Assembly: GCA_021397835.1 (NCBI GenBank)
Contig: JAJFZO010000609.1
Coordinates: forward strand, 11,534,001 to 11,598,000
Source of the DNA: Moringa oleifera
Lineage: Eukaryota > Streptophyta > Magnoliopsida > Brassicales > Moringaceae
Direction of reading: 5' to 3'
DNA length: 64,000 nt
The notes under the pieces were generated by a model that was not told the DNA's origin, did no database searches, and was given only the letters and a program-made list of their open reading frames with translations. A program made the position numbers and the translations under genes. How positions within the stretch are numbered: position 1 is the first letter of the stretch; each line of letters opens with the position of its first letter. This document shows, in pieces, positions 46,807-58,405 of the stretch.

Positions 46807-49800
46807 CTCTGTAGCTTAATGACTACTTAGAGGAAATACCAAGAGAGATCAAGCTTAAGAAAGTGAATCAATTAAGAAACCTTTTCCACATGTATATAGA
46901 GATCTTGCACCAGCCAACTAGCGTGAGGGGCTGATCATTCCAATGTGTTTTGTTTTTGGGCATTGGAGATGGGCGGCCACTTCCATGTTCTCTGTCTGCT
47001 TGTGCTTGTACTAAGCCACTTCCAAAGCAGCAGTCCATAGTTATGTGTCAAAAAAAGGATCCAACCCAAATTAAATTTAGGCTATTTGTAGACTTTTTCG
47101 AATTGAATAAGAAATTTAAGCACATATAATGCTAAATTTGAGCCATATTTAGACACTTTTGTCTTAGGCCAGAAGACTGAAGCCCATTGGAGCAAGTGTG
47201 TTGCATTCTTTGAATGTGGGCATGCATGCTGCCCTTGCCGTGGTTAGCTGTTGGTTGCATGAAACCAAGAACCGTTATGCATCATGTTCTTGCATTGAAG
47301 ACAATTAAAAAGATATGCATCATAGTTCACAACCCAGAGTTATAATACAGAGCCACAGTTATGATAATGGGGCAAATAAATATGAATTCAAAGAAGGCAC
47401 TGCAAATCGGTGGCTGTAGTCATCCGTTTTGCCCTTTCTGCCCAACTTGGTGGGACACAGTACATCGCAAAATCACTTTCTCTTTCTTTGTCTCTCTTGC
47501 GTACCCAGAGAAAGAAAAGGAAAAAAAAAAAAAAACAGAAAAAAAGAGAGGAGGATTGGTTTTGGTGGGTTTTTATTGGCTGCAAGTTGTCAAAGATCAC
47601 AACAATAACCAGAGTTAAGGGTTCTTTGGTGCTGCTCCTCTGTTTTTAGAAGAGAGAGAAAGAGTGTTTTTGTGTGTATAAGTGTGTGTTGTTGTTGGTG
47701 GTGGTGGTGACGGTTTAGACAATGAATGGTCCCACCGCCACCACCACCCTCACGCCTCTCCTTACCCCACTTACAACGGAAAGGGACCTTTCACTTTAGC
47801 CTTTAGAGGGGGAGAGTTAAATGGGGAAGGAAAAAAGAGTCTGAGGGGCTGCATTATCTGAGCAAACCCTAATTTATAAATGAACAAATTGAAAATAGCT
47901 AGAGGGTTATTAAATGAGGCTGAAAACATCACCATCCTAGATGGACAAAGGACAGAGACCATTTTCTTATTCTGAAAGTCAAATTTTAAATTTGGACTAA
48001 CTGGGTAACTGTAATTTAAGACGTCAGCATCACTTTGACGGGGACCCCAAGTGGCTGGGGTCAAGAATACTGGGGTCAAGAATACAAATAAAGACTCAAT
48101 TTTTATCATGAATTGATCGGACACAGAGATGCCCAAATGGCCAAATGATCATCTTTGTGCGGGTTTATCAGAAAACTGATGGGATTCAGAGATACCTAAA
48201 TCCCCAAATGGTCTTCTTCTTTTTTTTTTTTTTTGTGGTAGGTAGATGAAGAACTTTCAAAGGTGACAACTTTCCCAGAAAAGTTCAAGTTTCGTTGAAA
48301 GCAAATACACAGAAGGTTAAATCCTATAATGGGTAAAAATGACGGGATCAAGTTGAAGACGAAAACGGATGATAGGTAGGGCTCATGAGTCATGACCAGC
48401 ACATGAACGTGTAGGGTACAGTATTAATGAACAGTATAAAGAGAAAATGGGTTCGGAAATTTTGGTGGCAGGCCTTTTCGGCGGTGGGCTGTGATGTGAG
48501 GGACAGAAGGGAAGGGGTTGCCAACCTGTTGTCCCTTTCCATCCATCTCACGTGGCAACCTGCCTCTGATTGGAGCCTTAACCTCCGCCCACGTGGCATC
48601 TATTTGTCAGCAATGCTTCCGTCTTCTCTCCCCTCAGTGGGAGATAGCCGTTTGATTGCGACCCGTCACATCACGTCCGTCAGTCTTTGCAGAGCCTGCC
48701 CCACCCTTCTTATGTGCATTGGGTTGTCAATTCCACTTGTTGGGGTGAACTCCAAAAGCATACCCACGAGGGTAAATCTTTGCCTGGCAAACATGGAATA
48801 ACCTAAATGCTAACCCCAAGCTTATCCAAGCTCTCACCTTTTCTTTTTCTTTGTTGAAGTACTAAACTTGGCTCTGTATTGTAAAACTAGGCTTGTCAAA
48901 GTTACTTACTTTTTTTGTTTTTTTTTCTTGGTAGTTTACATGCTAAGTAATTGATGAGATTCTGATATTTTGATTGGATATCAGGAAAGGAGAATGGGTT
49001 TCTATCCAAGAAAGCAACAATGATTATTACCAAAAGAAAAGGAAGAAAAGACAAAAGCAACAATAATGTTCAGTTTTGCGAACCATCCCCACTTATGGAT
49101 GGAATATTTATTTAATTTTCAAAAAAAATCTTAAAAGTACATATACTTTTTTCGGGGTTATTTGAAGCTGGATTCTCCCAGATGAAATCTACTCCACGCA
49201 GCTGAAGGTCAAAGCTGCTACCCTGTTAAGGAAACGGAAATAAGGAAAAAAGGAAACAGAAGAAGAGAAGCTGGAGTTGGGTACCAGCCATAGCAGTCGA
49301 CGCCCCAAGGCGAGCAGGGAAAGAAAAGAAAAGGGCAAAGAAAATAAAATATAGGAAAAAGCAGCAACAATTTTATTGGAGATGTTAATGGAAGGGGCCC
49401 AGAGAAGGAACCTTTAAGCTGCTGTTCAAAGAATTATGACGCATGCCTGCTGGTCTTTGCAAAATAATGAAAAGATAAATTAACCCAAAGAGTAAAAAGA
49501 AAATTGTACGAGGTCCTCACTACCAGGGAGAGAAAGGCCTGCCAGGACACCAGGCTCAGAGAAAACTCTAATGAGTGGAGTAAAGTTTCTGTTTCTCTGT
49601 CCTTGTAAAGAAGTTTGTTGCTGTTGTTGTTATCCCCTCAGTATTGCGGGCGTTTTCGGGTAAAAGGATAAAATGGGTATTGTAATGGCGCTTTGAATTT
49701 TCATGGTGTGAATGGAATCCAAAGGCAAACCCAGAGCAAATGCCACAGGCAGAGAGAGAGTAATAGCATTTTGGTTTTGTGGGTAAATGCCATTGGTGGG

Positions 49801-52800
49801 AGCCAATCCTTTTCATCTCTGTGACACAGAGACGCAAGTTATCTGCGCGTGAAGGGATTGGATTGGTGGAAGCTGGTTTTTCTCATCAGAAGCCAAAGGC
49901 AGTCATACTTGCATATGCATCTTTATCCACTTCGCACCACAGGAGGCTTGTTTCTCTTTCTCTCTTTCATGCATTTCCCACATTTATTTGTCTCTTTTTT
50001 ATTATTCTTCTGTTTTCTATATGCTGCTATTTTCTATATTTTATTCATTTCTAGATCTTTATTGATTCCTATCTTTTACTTTCTCTTTGTTTACATTTGG
50101 GTAGGCTTATGGTTATTCTATTCCTCTGCCCTTTTTGTGTTATGTCCTGTTTATATTGTAAGAGTCCGCTTCTTGATCTTTTATTTAGCTAAACACTATA
50201 GAATTGATCATTTTAATGGCACTTGAGAGTTCAGGCTTTTGTTGAATTGAAAGAATGGTTAACAGGTTCAATATCCTGTGGCTATTGCATAAAGCACCTA
50301 CCATTATGTCTATATGTTAGGTGAATGGATATTAGCCTTTGCTCATCCCTTTTGGAAGAATATTAGGAATAAACAATCTGGAATTGTGATTTTACAGGGA
50401 TTGTTGTCTAATTTCATTGAAGAAGGCTCAGCAATTCCTTATTCTTATCCATACATGCACTGCTTTTATGACATCATTGAAAATAAATTCAATTAATGTC
50501 AGTAGAGAAACCGTAGGAGGTGGAATAGTTTGATTGTCCTTTTTCAAACAAAATAGCTAAGATGAAGTAAGGCAGATGTTTACTACAGAAGTAATGGTCT
50601 CAAATTGCCTTGCTATGATAGTGGTGGAAGGGCAGTGCTTTACTCTTTTCTTAGTTTTGAAGGATAGTTTTGACTTGCCTGAGCTGGTAGGATTTCTTGT
50701 AGAGTTTTTCAAACTAATTTGTTTCTTATGTCCTACAATAATTGATAGCTTCAATGATATTGACGATAATGATGATCACGTTTTGGTAGCTATGGATTCT
50801 GTTTCTAGAGAAGAGAAAGTGGTGCATGTGGAGAAAGTTGAGATGGTCCAACTCCTGCAGTGTGTAATTAATAGTCACTTGAAGATGGTTGTGATACCTT
50901 GGTTATACATGATAATGGAACTTTATGGATAAGAAAATAAGGTTTAAAGGGTCATCTGGTGAAATTTTCTTAGACTGACTGAAGTTTCTGAAATTTTCTA
51001 AATGGGTAGACAGTTTCTGGATGCCTTAGCTGTCATGCTTTATAGGTTAACCAGACAATTCTACTTGAGCTCAGAATGATTGTATCGCAATCCAAGATTT
51101 AGGAGAAGGGTCTGTCTTTGATTGGAGATTGTTTGGCTATAATTGCTTTCAGGATAGAAGGATAAATTTGCTTCCTATGTAGACAAAAGTTTATACGTGT
51201 GAAAATGGTATCAGCTGCAAATTGAAATATACAAATGTGGAGTTTTCCCATTTATTTTCACTATTTGATTGCTGTCTGAAAACTCTGCTAAAAGCCACAG
51301 AAGCCATGCCTCTGGCTCTGCCACCGCCAATTGGGTAAGAGATTGAAGTCAAAAAGCCCTAGTAGAAGGGGCAGCAAGAGGGGAAAATAGTATTATAAGG
51401 TGAAAGAAGACAATGTTTTAGATCAATTCTGTCCCTTGACATGCTGTTAAATACCTTTGCAAAAGGTCCAAGTTCTTTGTTTCATGAACAGACACTCAAA
51501 TCATGTCAAACAATTTGTTTTGAGCAGAAATACTGAAAGTTTTTCTGTTCTCTCTTAAAAACAGGAAATAAAAGAGAAGTTTACAACAGTAATGGAGATT
51601 CTTCTGTCAGTCTCTATAAGCTGTTGCTGACGTATTTTAGAGCCTGGTCCCATTATACTTGCAGACAAGATACCAGAATACCCATCAATCATTCTATGCC
51701 TTGACAACCCTCTGCACATTGGTTATCACCGGTAAATCGGGAAATTACTATCAAAATATCCTTCCAATCACTAAAAGGACCTTCCTTTCTTCCCCATCAG
51801 CTTAGGAATCTATTCATTTTAACTTTGATCTAGGAATCACTCGCTTTTTCCCTTTTTCTTTTTGGGTACAGAGGAATCACTTGTTATCACAGTTATATCA
51901 TGAGGACTTGCATCTTTATACCTTCACCTGAACTCTCTTTTTAAAGATATTTGCTCAGCACTGGAGTTCATGTTTTTCACTGAGAATTTTTGGTCAAAAT
52001 AATGCTTGTGCAAGAACGAGACTAGATGGGTTGACAACTCTTTTTGAGTAAGATGAATTTATTAAATGCCATGGTACTTTACATGTAGGCTTGCACGCAA
52101 CAGTTATTAGATAGTAGGTAGATTTGATGTCATCACTGGTGTTACTGATTAAATTACGTACAAAAACATTAAAGCAATTAGTTCTGACAAGTCCATCAAA
52201 ATTCTTGACAAAGTTAGATGAGCCATAGTTGCATGTAACCACATTTTTGTTCATCTTGTTTTCATGTATTGTCTTAACAGTTTGTGTTTATTAATATAGA
52301 AGTTTCATTGAATATGGGCTGATACAGACTTTGCCTCCTATCCTAGTTGATCATGTCCTGTTGTTTAGTTACATAACTGCTTATGCTGTGGGTAGATTAC
52401 TACATTAGACTAACACCTCATATAAGTGCACAATTCTTTTCCTTTTAGAAGATAGAGATGGCATTTCATTCATCTATGCTGTAGGTGAGAGACTTCTTGT
52501 AATTGCAGTTGAAAAGACAATTGCTTACTAATGGAAACCTCCTAACTGCCCGTTTAGAAGCTGTTGCTGTTAAGAAAAGAGTAAGAAATGTAGTTTTCCA
52601 AAAGAGGGAAAAAGCCAAAATAATTTAAAAACCCTAGACTGTCCCCAGCTAGTATTTATAACACCATGAGGTCCTCCGAGACTACTAAGGATCAGCATCT
52701 GCCTTTCTCTGTGCTTTGTACTTTGTCCTTCAGAATTTTCAGATATAGCCATGATTCTCCTAGCCCACCTTCTTTCTACATTCCTAAGTTGAATAGGAGA

Positions 52801-52829
52801 GGATACAAAGAAAGAAAGAGATTAAGAAG
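46807..52829. other. 6-kb gene-poor spacer
   Basis: Divergent upstream regions of ACP and the next gene. I see no gene with recognisable products; open frames at 49.85-50.23 kb and 50.58-50.93 kb have no family features. Noted: purine/pyrimidine runs near 47.5 kb, a 15-bp direct repeat (tggggtcaagaatac twice, about 48055-48085), two CACGTGGCA motifs at 48549 and 48590, and a TATTTATAA at about 52653, a candidate TATA for the gene at 52830. A long non-coding transcript or distal leader exon cannot be excluded. Confidence 0.6.
48549..48595. promoter_or_regulatory. Paired G-box/ABRE-like motifs around a CCAAT box
   Basis: CACGTGGCA occurs twice (CACGTG at 48549-48554 and 48590-48595), 41 bp apart, with GATTGG (inverted CCAAT) between them. 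Such ACGTGGC pairs are typical of ABA/bZIP-responsive promoters. No gene start lies close: ACP is 1.7 kb away. Confidence 0.4.
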
Positions 52830-54634
52830 ATGAGGGGTCAATCTTCGAAGCAAGAAACCAAAGAAGGAATGGAAATTGATGACCTTAGTAAGCTTAAAGG
52901 AGAGCCTCATCTCTCTGGTGCTTATATTCGTAGCCTTGTTAAGCAGCTTACCTCATCAAGAACCAAAGACACTATGAACACCAAAGATCCTGATCCTGTT
53001 GATGGTGGTGGTCACTCTGGCCAAAATTTGATCAAATCTGGTGATGGTTTTGGCAAAACACCACAGACCCAGCAACCCCATCAACCTCAACAACACAAAA
53101 AACAAGTTAGGAGGAGACTCCACACTACTAGGCCTTACCAAGAAAGACTTCTTAATATGGCTGAGGCTAGGAGAGAGATTGTCACTGCACTCAAGTTCCA
53201 TAGAGCTGCTATGAAACGAGCTAGTGAACAACAACAGCAACAGCAACAGCAACAAAAGCAGCAGCAGCAGCAGGAATCACAAGCCATGCATCTTTCACCT
53301 CCACCATGTTTTGAACAAGAAGCAAAGACAAAATCTAGGAGAAATCCAAGGATATACCCTTCAAGCAGGGCCGATTTCTGCAATTATATGGATAACTTTT
53401 CCTGCTCATCTTTCTCTGCTCCTCCTCCTCTGCCTCCTGACCCATTTTCTTGGCCTGCTTCTCAAATTCCTCTTCCACCTATCAACGAAGCTCTCAATTT
53501 CCCTCTTCCAAACCAGACATTAGGCCTAAACCTCAATTTACATGATTTCAACAACTTAGACACCTCTCTTTACTATAATAGCAACAACACATCAAAGTAC
53601 TCATCCTCATCACCATCGTCATCTTCTTCTCCTAGTATTTCTATTGTCACTGAGGAAGTTCCTTCAGTGGCAATATCACAGGAGGTCGGGCATATTCCTC
53701 TGGTTGATGCTACAGAATCATGTGGTGGTGGAGGTCTGCATCCAGCAATGGATGATGAGGAGATGGCAGAGATCAGATCAATAGGGGAGCAATACCAGAT
53801 GGAATGGAATGACACCATGAATTTGGTAACATCAGCTTGGTGGTTTAAGTTCTTGAAGACCATGGAACTTGGACCAGAAGTAAAGGCAGAAGATGATATG
53901 TACCATCCATTTGATGAGGTCATGGAGTATCCATCCTGGCTGAATGCAAATGAGAGCTGCTTGCAACAGCACTTCAGCAATCACTGCTTGGGCGACTACT
54001 TCCAAGACCCTGCTTTGCCTTGGTAAGAATCCTTAATTCTAAAGGAATTGATGGGAGCAGAAAGCTTAATCAAGTAAAGTTTTATTTACTTTTTTTTTTT
54101 TTTTTAATTGCCTGCCTTTGTGCTTAAGTTGCTTTACTCTTATCTTCAAGTTGCTTCTTCGAAAATCAAATAGGGAAATTAGCTTCATTGTGACAAGAAA
54201 TTCTGAGATGCATCAATTGAAAACTGAACTGGGGAGAGTTCACTGTCATTGTTGCTTAGCAATGAGGGGCAACTCCGTATATCTGTACATTTGGATTGGA
54301 AAGGGTCCAAATGTACAAAACTGTCAAAGTAGTGAAACTCAGGCCCAATGAAATTTTAGGCAAAATCAAACTTTGCAGGTGGTTTGAGGTGTTCTTATCC
54401 AAATTGAACTGTTCAGAGAACAACAGAAAGGCCCACGTCACATGGCTATGGGTGTTTCTGCAAGGATGTGTTAGTTTAAGCAGCTCTGAAGAGAGTTTTT
54501 CACAGTTTGTTCTATTCCAGGTCTGTACAGAACTTGTTGAGATCAGACACCAAGTTTAACTGATTCTGGCTTTTGTGATTTGCAGCATGGATATTGGAGA
54601 AATTGAAGGGATGGATGGAGAGTGGCTGTCTTGA
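52830..54634 (+). CDS. Plant-specific protein of unknown function with polyGln and polySer tracts
   Basis: Exons: 52830-54022 and 54586-54634, joining to 413 residues. The first exon reads through its donor into TAA (PALPW*), so the short second exon supplies the true end, CMDIGEIEGMDGEWLS. An N-terminal motif HLSGAYIRSLVKQLTSSR and a basic/helical stretch VRRRLHTTRPYQERLLNMAE then REIVTALKFHRAAMK look conserved. Next come Q134-142 and Q144-148, a Pro-rich part, the EAR-like LGLNLNLHDF (about residues 231-240), a Ser run, and an acidic C-terminal half. It resembles proteins listed in Arabidopsis as hydroxyproline-rich or TRM28-type (At5g03670, recalled, low certainty). Probably nuclear or cytoskeletal, but function is not assigned. 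Confidence 0.82.
53229..53273 (+). repeat. Coding CAA/CAG repeat (polyGln)
   Basis: Mixed CAA and CAG codons give nine Gln, one Lys (AAG), then five Gln. The codon mixture suggests an older tract with a purer, probably variable, CAG part at its 3' end. Confidence 0.9.
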
Positions 54635-56176
54635 CAAGGATTCAATATTTTTTATCAATCAAATCTTTAGCTCTTCTCCTTTTCTTTCCTTCATTGAGTT
54701 CATTTTGGTAGGTCTTGTAGGCAGGTTTTTGATGTAATAAGGCTCTTGCAAAAGATGTCAAAGTTGACAAGGTCATAGAAGACAGATAATGTACCACAGG
54801 ACTATCTGTGTCTTCTAAGTCGGTTTATTATATCACAAATTTTTTTTTTAATTACTTTCTTGTATTCACATTGTTGAAAGTTCAGAAGCTGCTCTTTTCT
54901 GTGTATGGTGATCAGAAAGGCTGCTTTTAATTGGTGATTACTGTTTTTGTTTATGTTTTGTTGATCTGACTTGTCTTGAGTATCTAAAAAGACAGTAATA
55001 CATAGTAATTTAATAAAATGAATGGTTAAATTTTTTTTATATTAATATAATAAATTATGTAAATATTTTTTTCTTATTAAAAATAATTTAATGCAGATGA
55101 AATCCAAAAACAAAAGAATCTTAAATCTTTGCGTAATATTTTCAAAGCATACTCTTTGCAATTTCTGCTTTCCACTTCTGTAATGCTATTAAGTTGCAGA
55201 GTATTTGAATTTTCAGTTTCTGTCTCTCTATACTCCATCATCTTCATTGCCAGCCTACAATATATCAAAGAAACTGAAAACTTGAGACTTGTTAGATTCT
55301 TTCCTTCATTTTTGAGGGTACTATGCACATATAGTGTAAAATAACTTTTTAAATTTTCTCAGGCAAGACATTTTGTGTATTCTCTTACAGGACAAAATGC
55401 TCCAAGACAGACAAGTAACAAAATTATCAAGTTCCAAAGTAACAAAAGTTGCAAGAAGGCAAACCCAACTCTCCAGGGCAAAGAATCTTTCCAACCTGGT
55501 CAAGTTCTTGAGTCTGTCATCTCTGTTTTCGTAATAAAGAACACCGAAACAAATTTGACAGTAAACAAGCAAGCAAATGCATTGGTTTAAGTTGGAGAAA
55601 ACTAAGGTAGGCCAGATAAGGTACATAAGAATTAGACCAAAATTTTTTACTGATATAATTTTTGTTATTTTTTAAAAAATGTTAATATATAATAATTTAA
55701 TAAAATAAATTACCAAAATTTTATTTTTTTCCAAACATTAAATTATATATTGAAAAAAACTCTTTAGTATATTATTGTTTTCTAGACTCTTATAAGTCTC
55801 CTGTTGATTACTGTTGCAACATTGACCCTTTTAGCTAGTCTCCTACTAATTAATTCCCTAATCAAAGTATTTTCATTATCTAGTAAACATTAAATCAATC
55901 ACTTGGTAGGTTAGGCCTCAAATGTGAAAGAATCAGCACGTTTGTTGAATCAATGGCTTTCATGGTCAACAAGCCAAATTGGGAATAAGACTCATGGCTT
56001 TTATTTTATTTGGTTCTTTTGGAGTCTCTCCGAAGATCAAAAACACAAAAAAAAAAAAAAAATCAGAAATGCATGATCGACTATTGACCTAATCTTGGTC
56101 GCTAGAACAGATTATTAGCATAAGGTTTATTATCGGTAGAAATAAAAAGAGTACTTAAGTTGTAGTAAAAATTCAG
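54635..56176. other. Convergent spacer before the FMO gene
   Basis: 3' UTR of the polyGln gene, then AT-rich DNA and the FMO 3' flank. Open frames at 55.1-55.6 kb on both strands overlap each other and show no family features. Confidence 0.65.
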
Positions 56177-58322
56177 CTAATAAGTTTTCTCTTCATAGTC
56201 TTTGCTGCTGTAAGGACTAAAAGCTTCCAAGAACAAGTTCTTCTTCCTCCATGAGTTCCATCCCATTTCTTCACAAATCTCATCCCCGTGGTTGATACTG
56301 AAAGTAGAAATGCAGTGTCTCTGAAAGAATCTAGTTGTTCTCTTCATGATTTCCATTTCATTTCTGGTTTGCCGAAGCATGTCGTCAACACTAGGCAGCT
56401 TGAAAATGTTGTCAGCTAACCTTGACAGCCATTTGCATCGTAGCTCTGCAGTAGAGAGGTTTGATACACTCTCAATGTATCCCACAAATGCCATGTTGGG
56501 TATCAGTGGATGAATTGTTCCCCTGCCAAATATAATCAATACCCATCAATCTTATTATTTGCACAAAAAATAATAAAATCTAGCTAGGTTTATACATAAA
56601 ACAATGATTAATTAACTTTGGGTTATAAGCAATTAATTAATGATTTGGATGTTGGTCTGACCTTCTTGTTGTCTAATGAAACTTCTAAGTCATTAATTAA
56701 TGATTTTAGGTATACCTGTACAAGGGCATTATCCCGGAGGAGTCCACTGTGAGACTAGAGAAGGGCTCAGGTATTAAAGACTGGAGCTTCTGTTTGCCAT
56801 CAAAACCAGTAGCAAGAAGAACAATATCAGCTTCCAACTGTGTGTTGTCTTCAAATTCAATTCCTCCGTTCCAGAACCACCATTTTGATGCCCTTTTGAA
56901 GGTTATTTTGCCCTTCTCAGCCTCAGAGAAGAAATTTTCCGGCAGGATAGCCATCTGGCAGGAAGCATAATCCTCCACAAATGGGTGTTCTGGTTTTAGT
57001 CCATACTTCTCTAAGGGTAGCTTCCACGCCAAGTAAGACTCCACGAACTTCGAAACAGCTTTTCTCTGATTAAAAAAAAAGGAAGAAAAATTATGAGAAC
57101 ACCTTGTTTTAATGGCACTAAGTGGCAACTGACAGATATCAAACATTACCACTGGAGATAAGAGGGAGCATAGCAAGGTCTTGAGCAAGCCCTGGTTTGG
57201 CCTTTCGTATAGAAACTGAGAAGCCCTTGTAGAGTATAACACGAAAAATGGCAGTCCCCATATTTGGTATGCTGGAACTGTCCAGTGTAGAGTCCTTATC
57301 ACCATTGTGCATGGCTGCCCATCAGGTCCTTTTGCCAAAAAAGATAGAAAAAAATGTTAACATCTATCCAATATTTGTTTGGGTAACGAGAAAAAGAGAG
57401 AAAGAATGAAAGGGATGCATGGGTTAGGTTCAGAATTTGGACCTTGGTTAGCCTGGGCACACTCCACAGCTAAATCAATGGCGGACTTTTTGAAGCCAAC
57501 AATGGCGACCTTCTTCCCTTTCAAGAGCTCACGAGCCGCCTCTTTGCCAAGCTTAGAGTATTCAATGGAATGCATAACCTTGCCATGAAATACCTCTTCA
57601 CCCTTATTTGGAGGGAACTCGGGCATTCTTGGTTCGTCTCCATATTTTCCTACGCATACCACCAGTAACTCGAAAGCATACCACTGTTTCAATAACCATA
57701 TTAAACATCAAATCAAGATAAGTACTTTTTAATAATCAGAGAACATATAGAAATTAATAATTCAACCTGCATGATACCCTAAATGTGTATTAATTCTTGT
57801 TACGTGCATGAGCTGATAAAGAACAAGCAGAAAGAGTTGGAAGTATGAAAGAATGATAACCTGAACGGTGTTGGATTGACCAGCTGGCTGCTCTACGGCA
57901 ACCTCCCAGACAGGGTGACCTTTCAACAAGTGTCCATACTCCCCGGGACTGGTGGCAACTCCGGTGGCTTGAAGGTCACCGACGTACCGAATTTCCACCA
58001 CCTTCGCGTTGAACTTGATGAACTTCAACACATCAAAGTGTGAGGCGTAGCCATGCAAGTAATCCAACACCTCCAGATGAGACGGGAAAGTCGCTTTCAC
58101 ACTTTGGGGCCATGGGTAATCAGAGAACTGAAAGTCGATTCTAGGGGTTTGGAGTTTGGTAGAGCGATATGAACAATGCTTCCACACACCGCCTATTGAA
58201 TCAGTGGCCTCGAAAACCACTGGACTGTAACGGGAGAGCTGTTTAGCAGCAGCAATACCGCTAATGCCAGCGCCAATGATCCCAACTCTTGATGATTCAA
58301 CATGGTTTTTCATGCTAGCCAT
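56177..58322 (-). CDS. Flavin-containing monooxygenase, FMO1 clade
   Basis: Exons: 58322-57861, 57683-57443, 57328-57150, 57065-56716, 56522-56177, joining to 525 residues, normal for the family. The enzyme uses FAD, NADPH and O2 to oxygenate N or S atoms. Seen: the FAD-binding GAGISG at residues 17-22 after VGII, FEATDSIGGVWKHCSY and TPRIDFQFSDYPWP, the FMO signature FHGKVMHSIEY, the NADPH-side VGFKKSAIDLA (in place of a clean GxGxxG, as in plant FMO1-like proteins), and LLATGFDG near the C-terminus. Arabidopsis FMO1 makes N-hydroxypipecolic acid, the systemic immunity signal; this clade also has members of unknown substrate. Orthology to FMO1 itself is not proven, so no symbol is given. Confidence 0.9.
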
Positions 58323-58397
58323 TTGGGTATTTGGACAGACAATCTGTAGCTAATCAAGTGTATTGGCTGCAGTGCCGAAACCATGAGGATCCTCTCC

Positions 58398-58405
58398 TAT
58401 TTATA
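58398..58405 (-). promoter_or_regulatory. TATA box of the FMO gene
   Basis: TATAAATA on the minus strand, 76-83 bp before the ATG at 58322, implying a leader of about 45 nt. Confidence 0.65.

Noticed and set aside
49849..50226. 125-residue Leu/Phe-rich open frame
   Set aside because: T-rich DNA translates to hydrophobic residues by chance. No motif, no splice support, overlapping frames in the same stretch.
50576..50932. 118-residue open frame in the gene-poor spacer
   Set aside because: No recognisable domain and an opposite-strand frame overlaps it. It may be transcribed, but coding is not supported.
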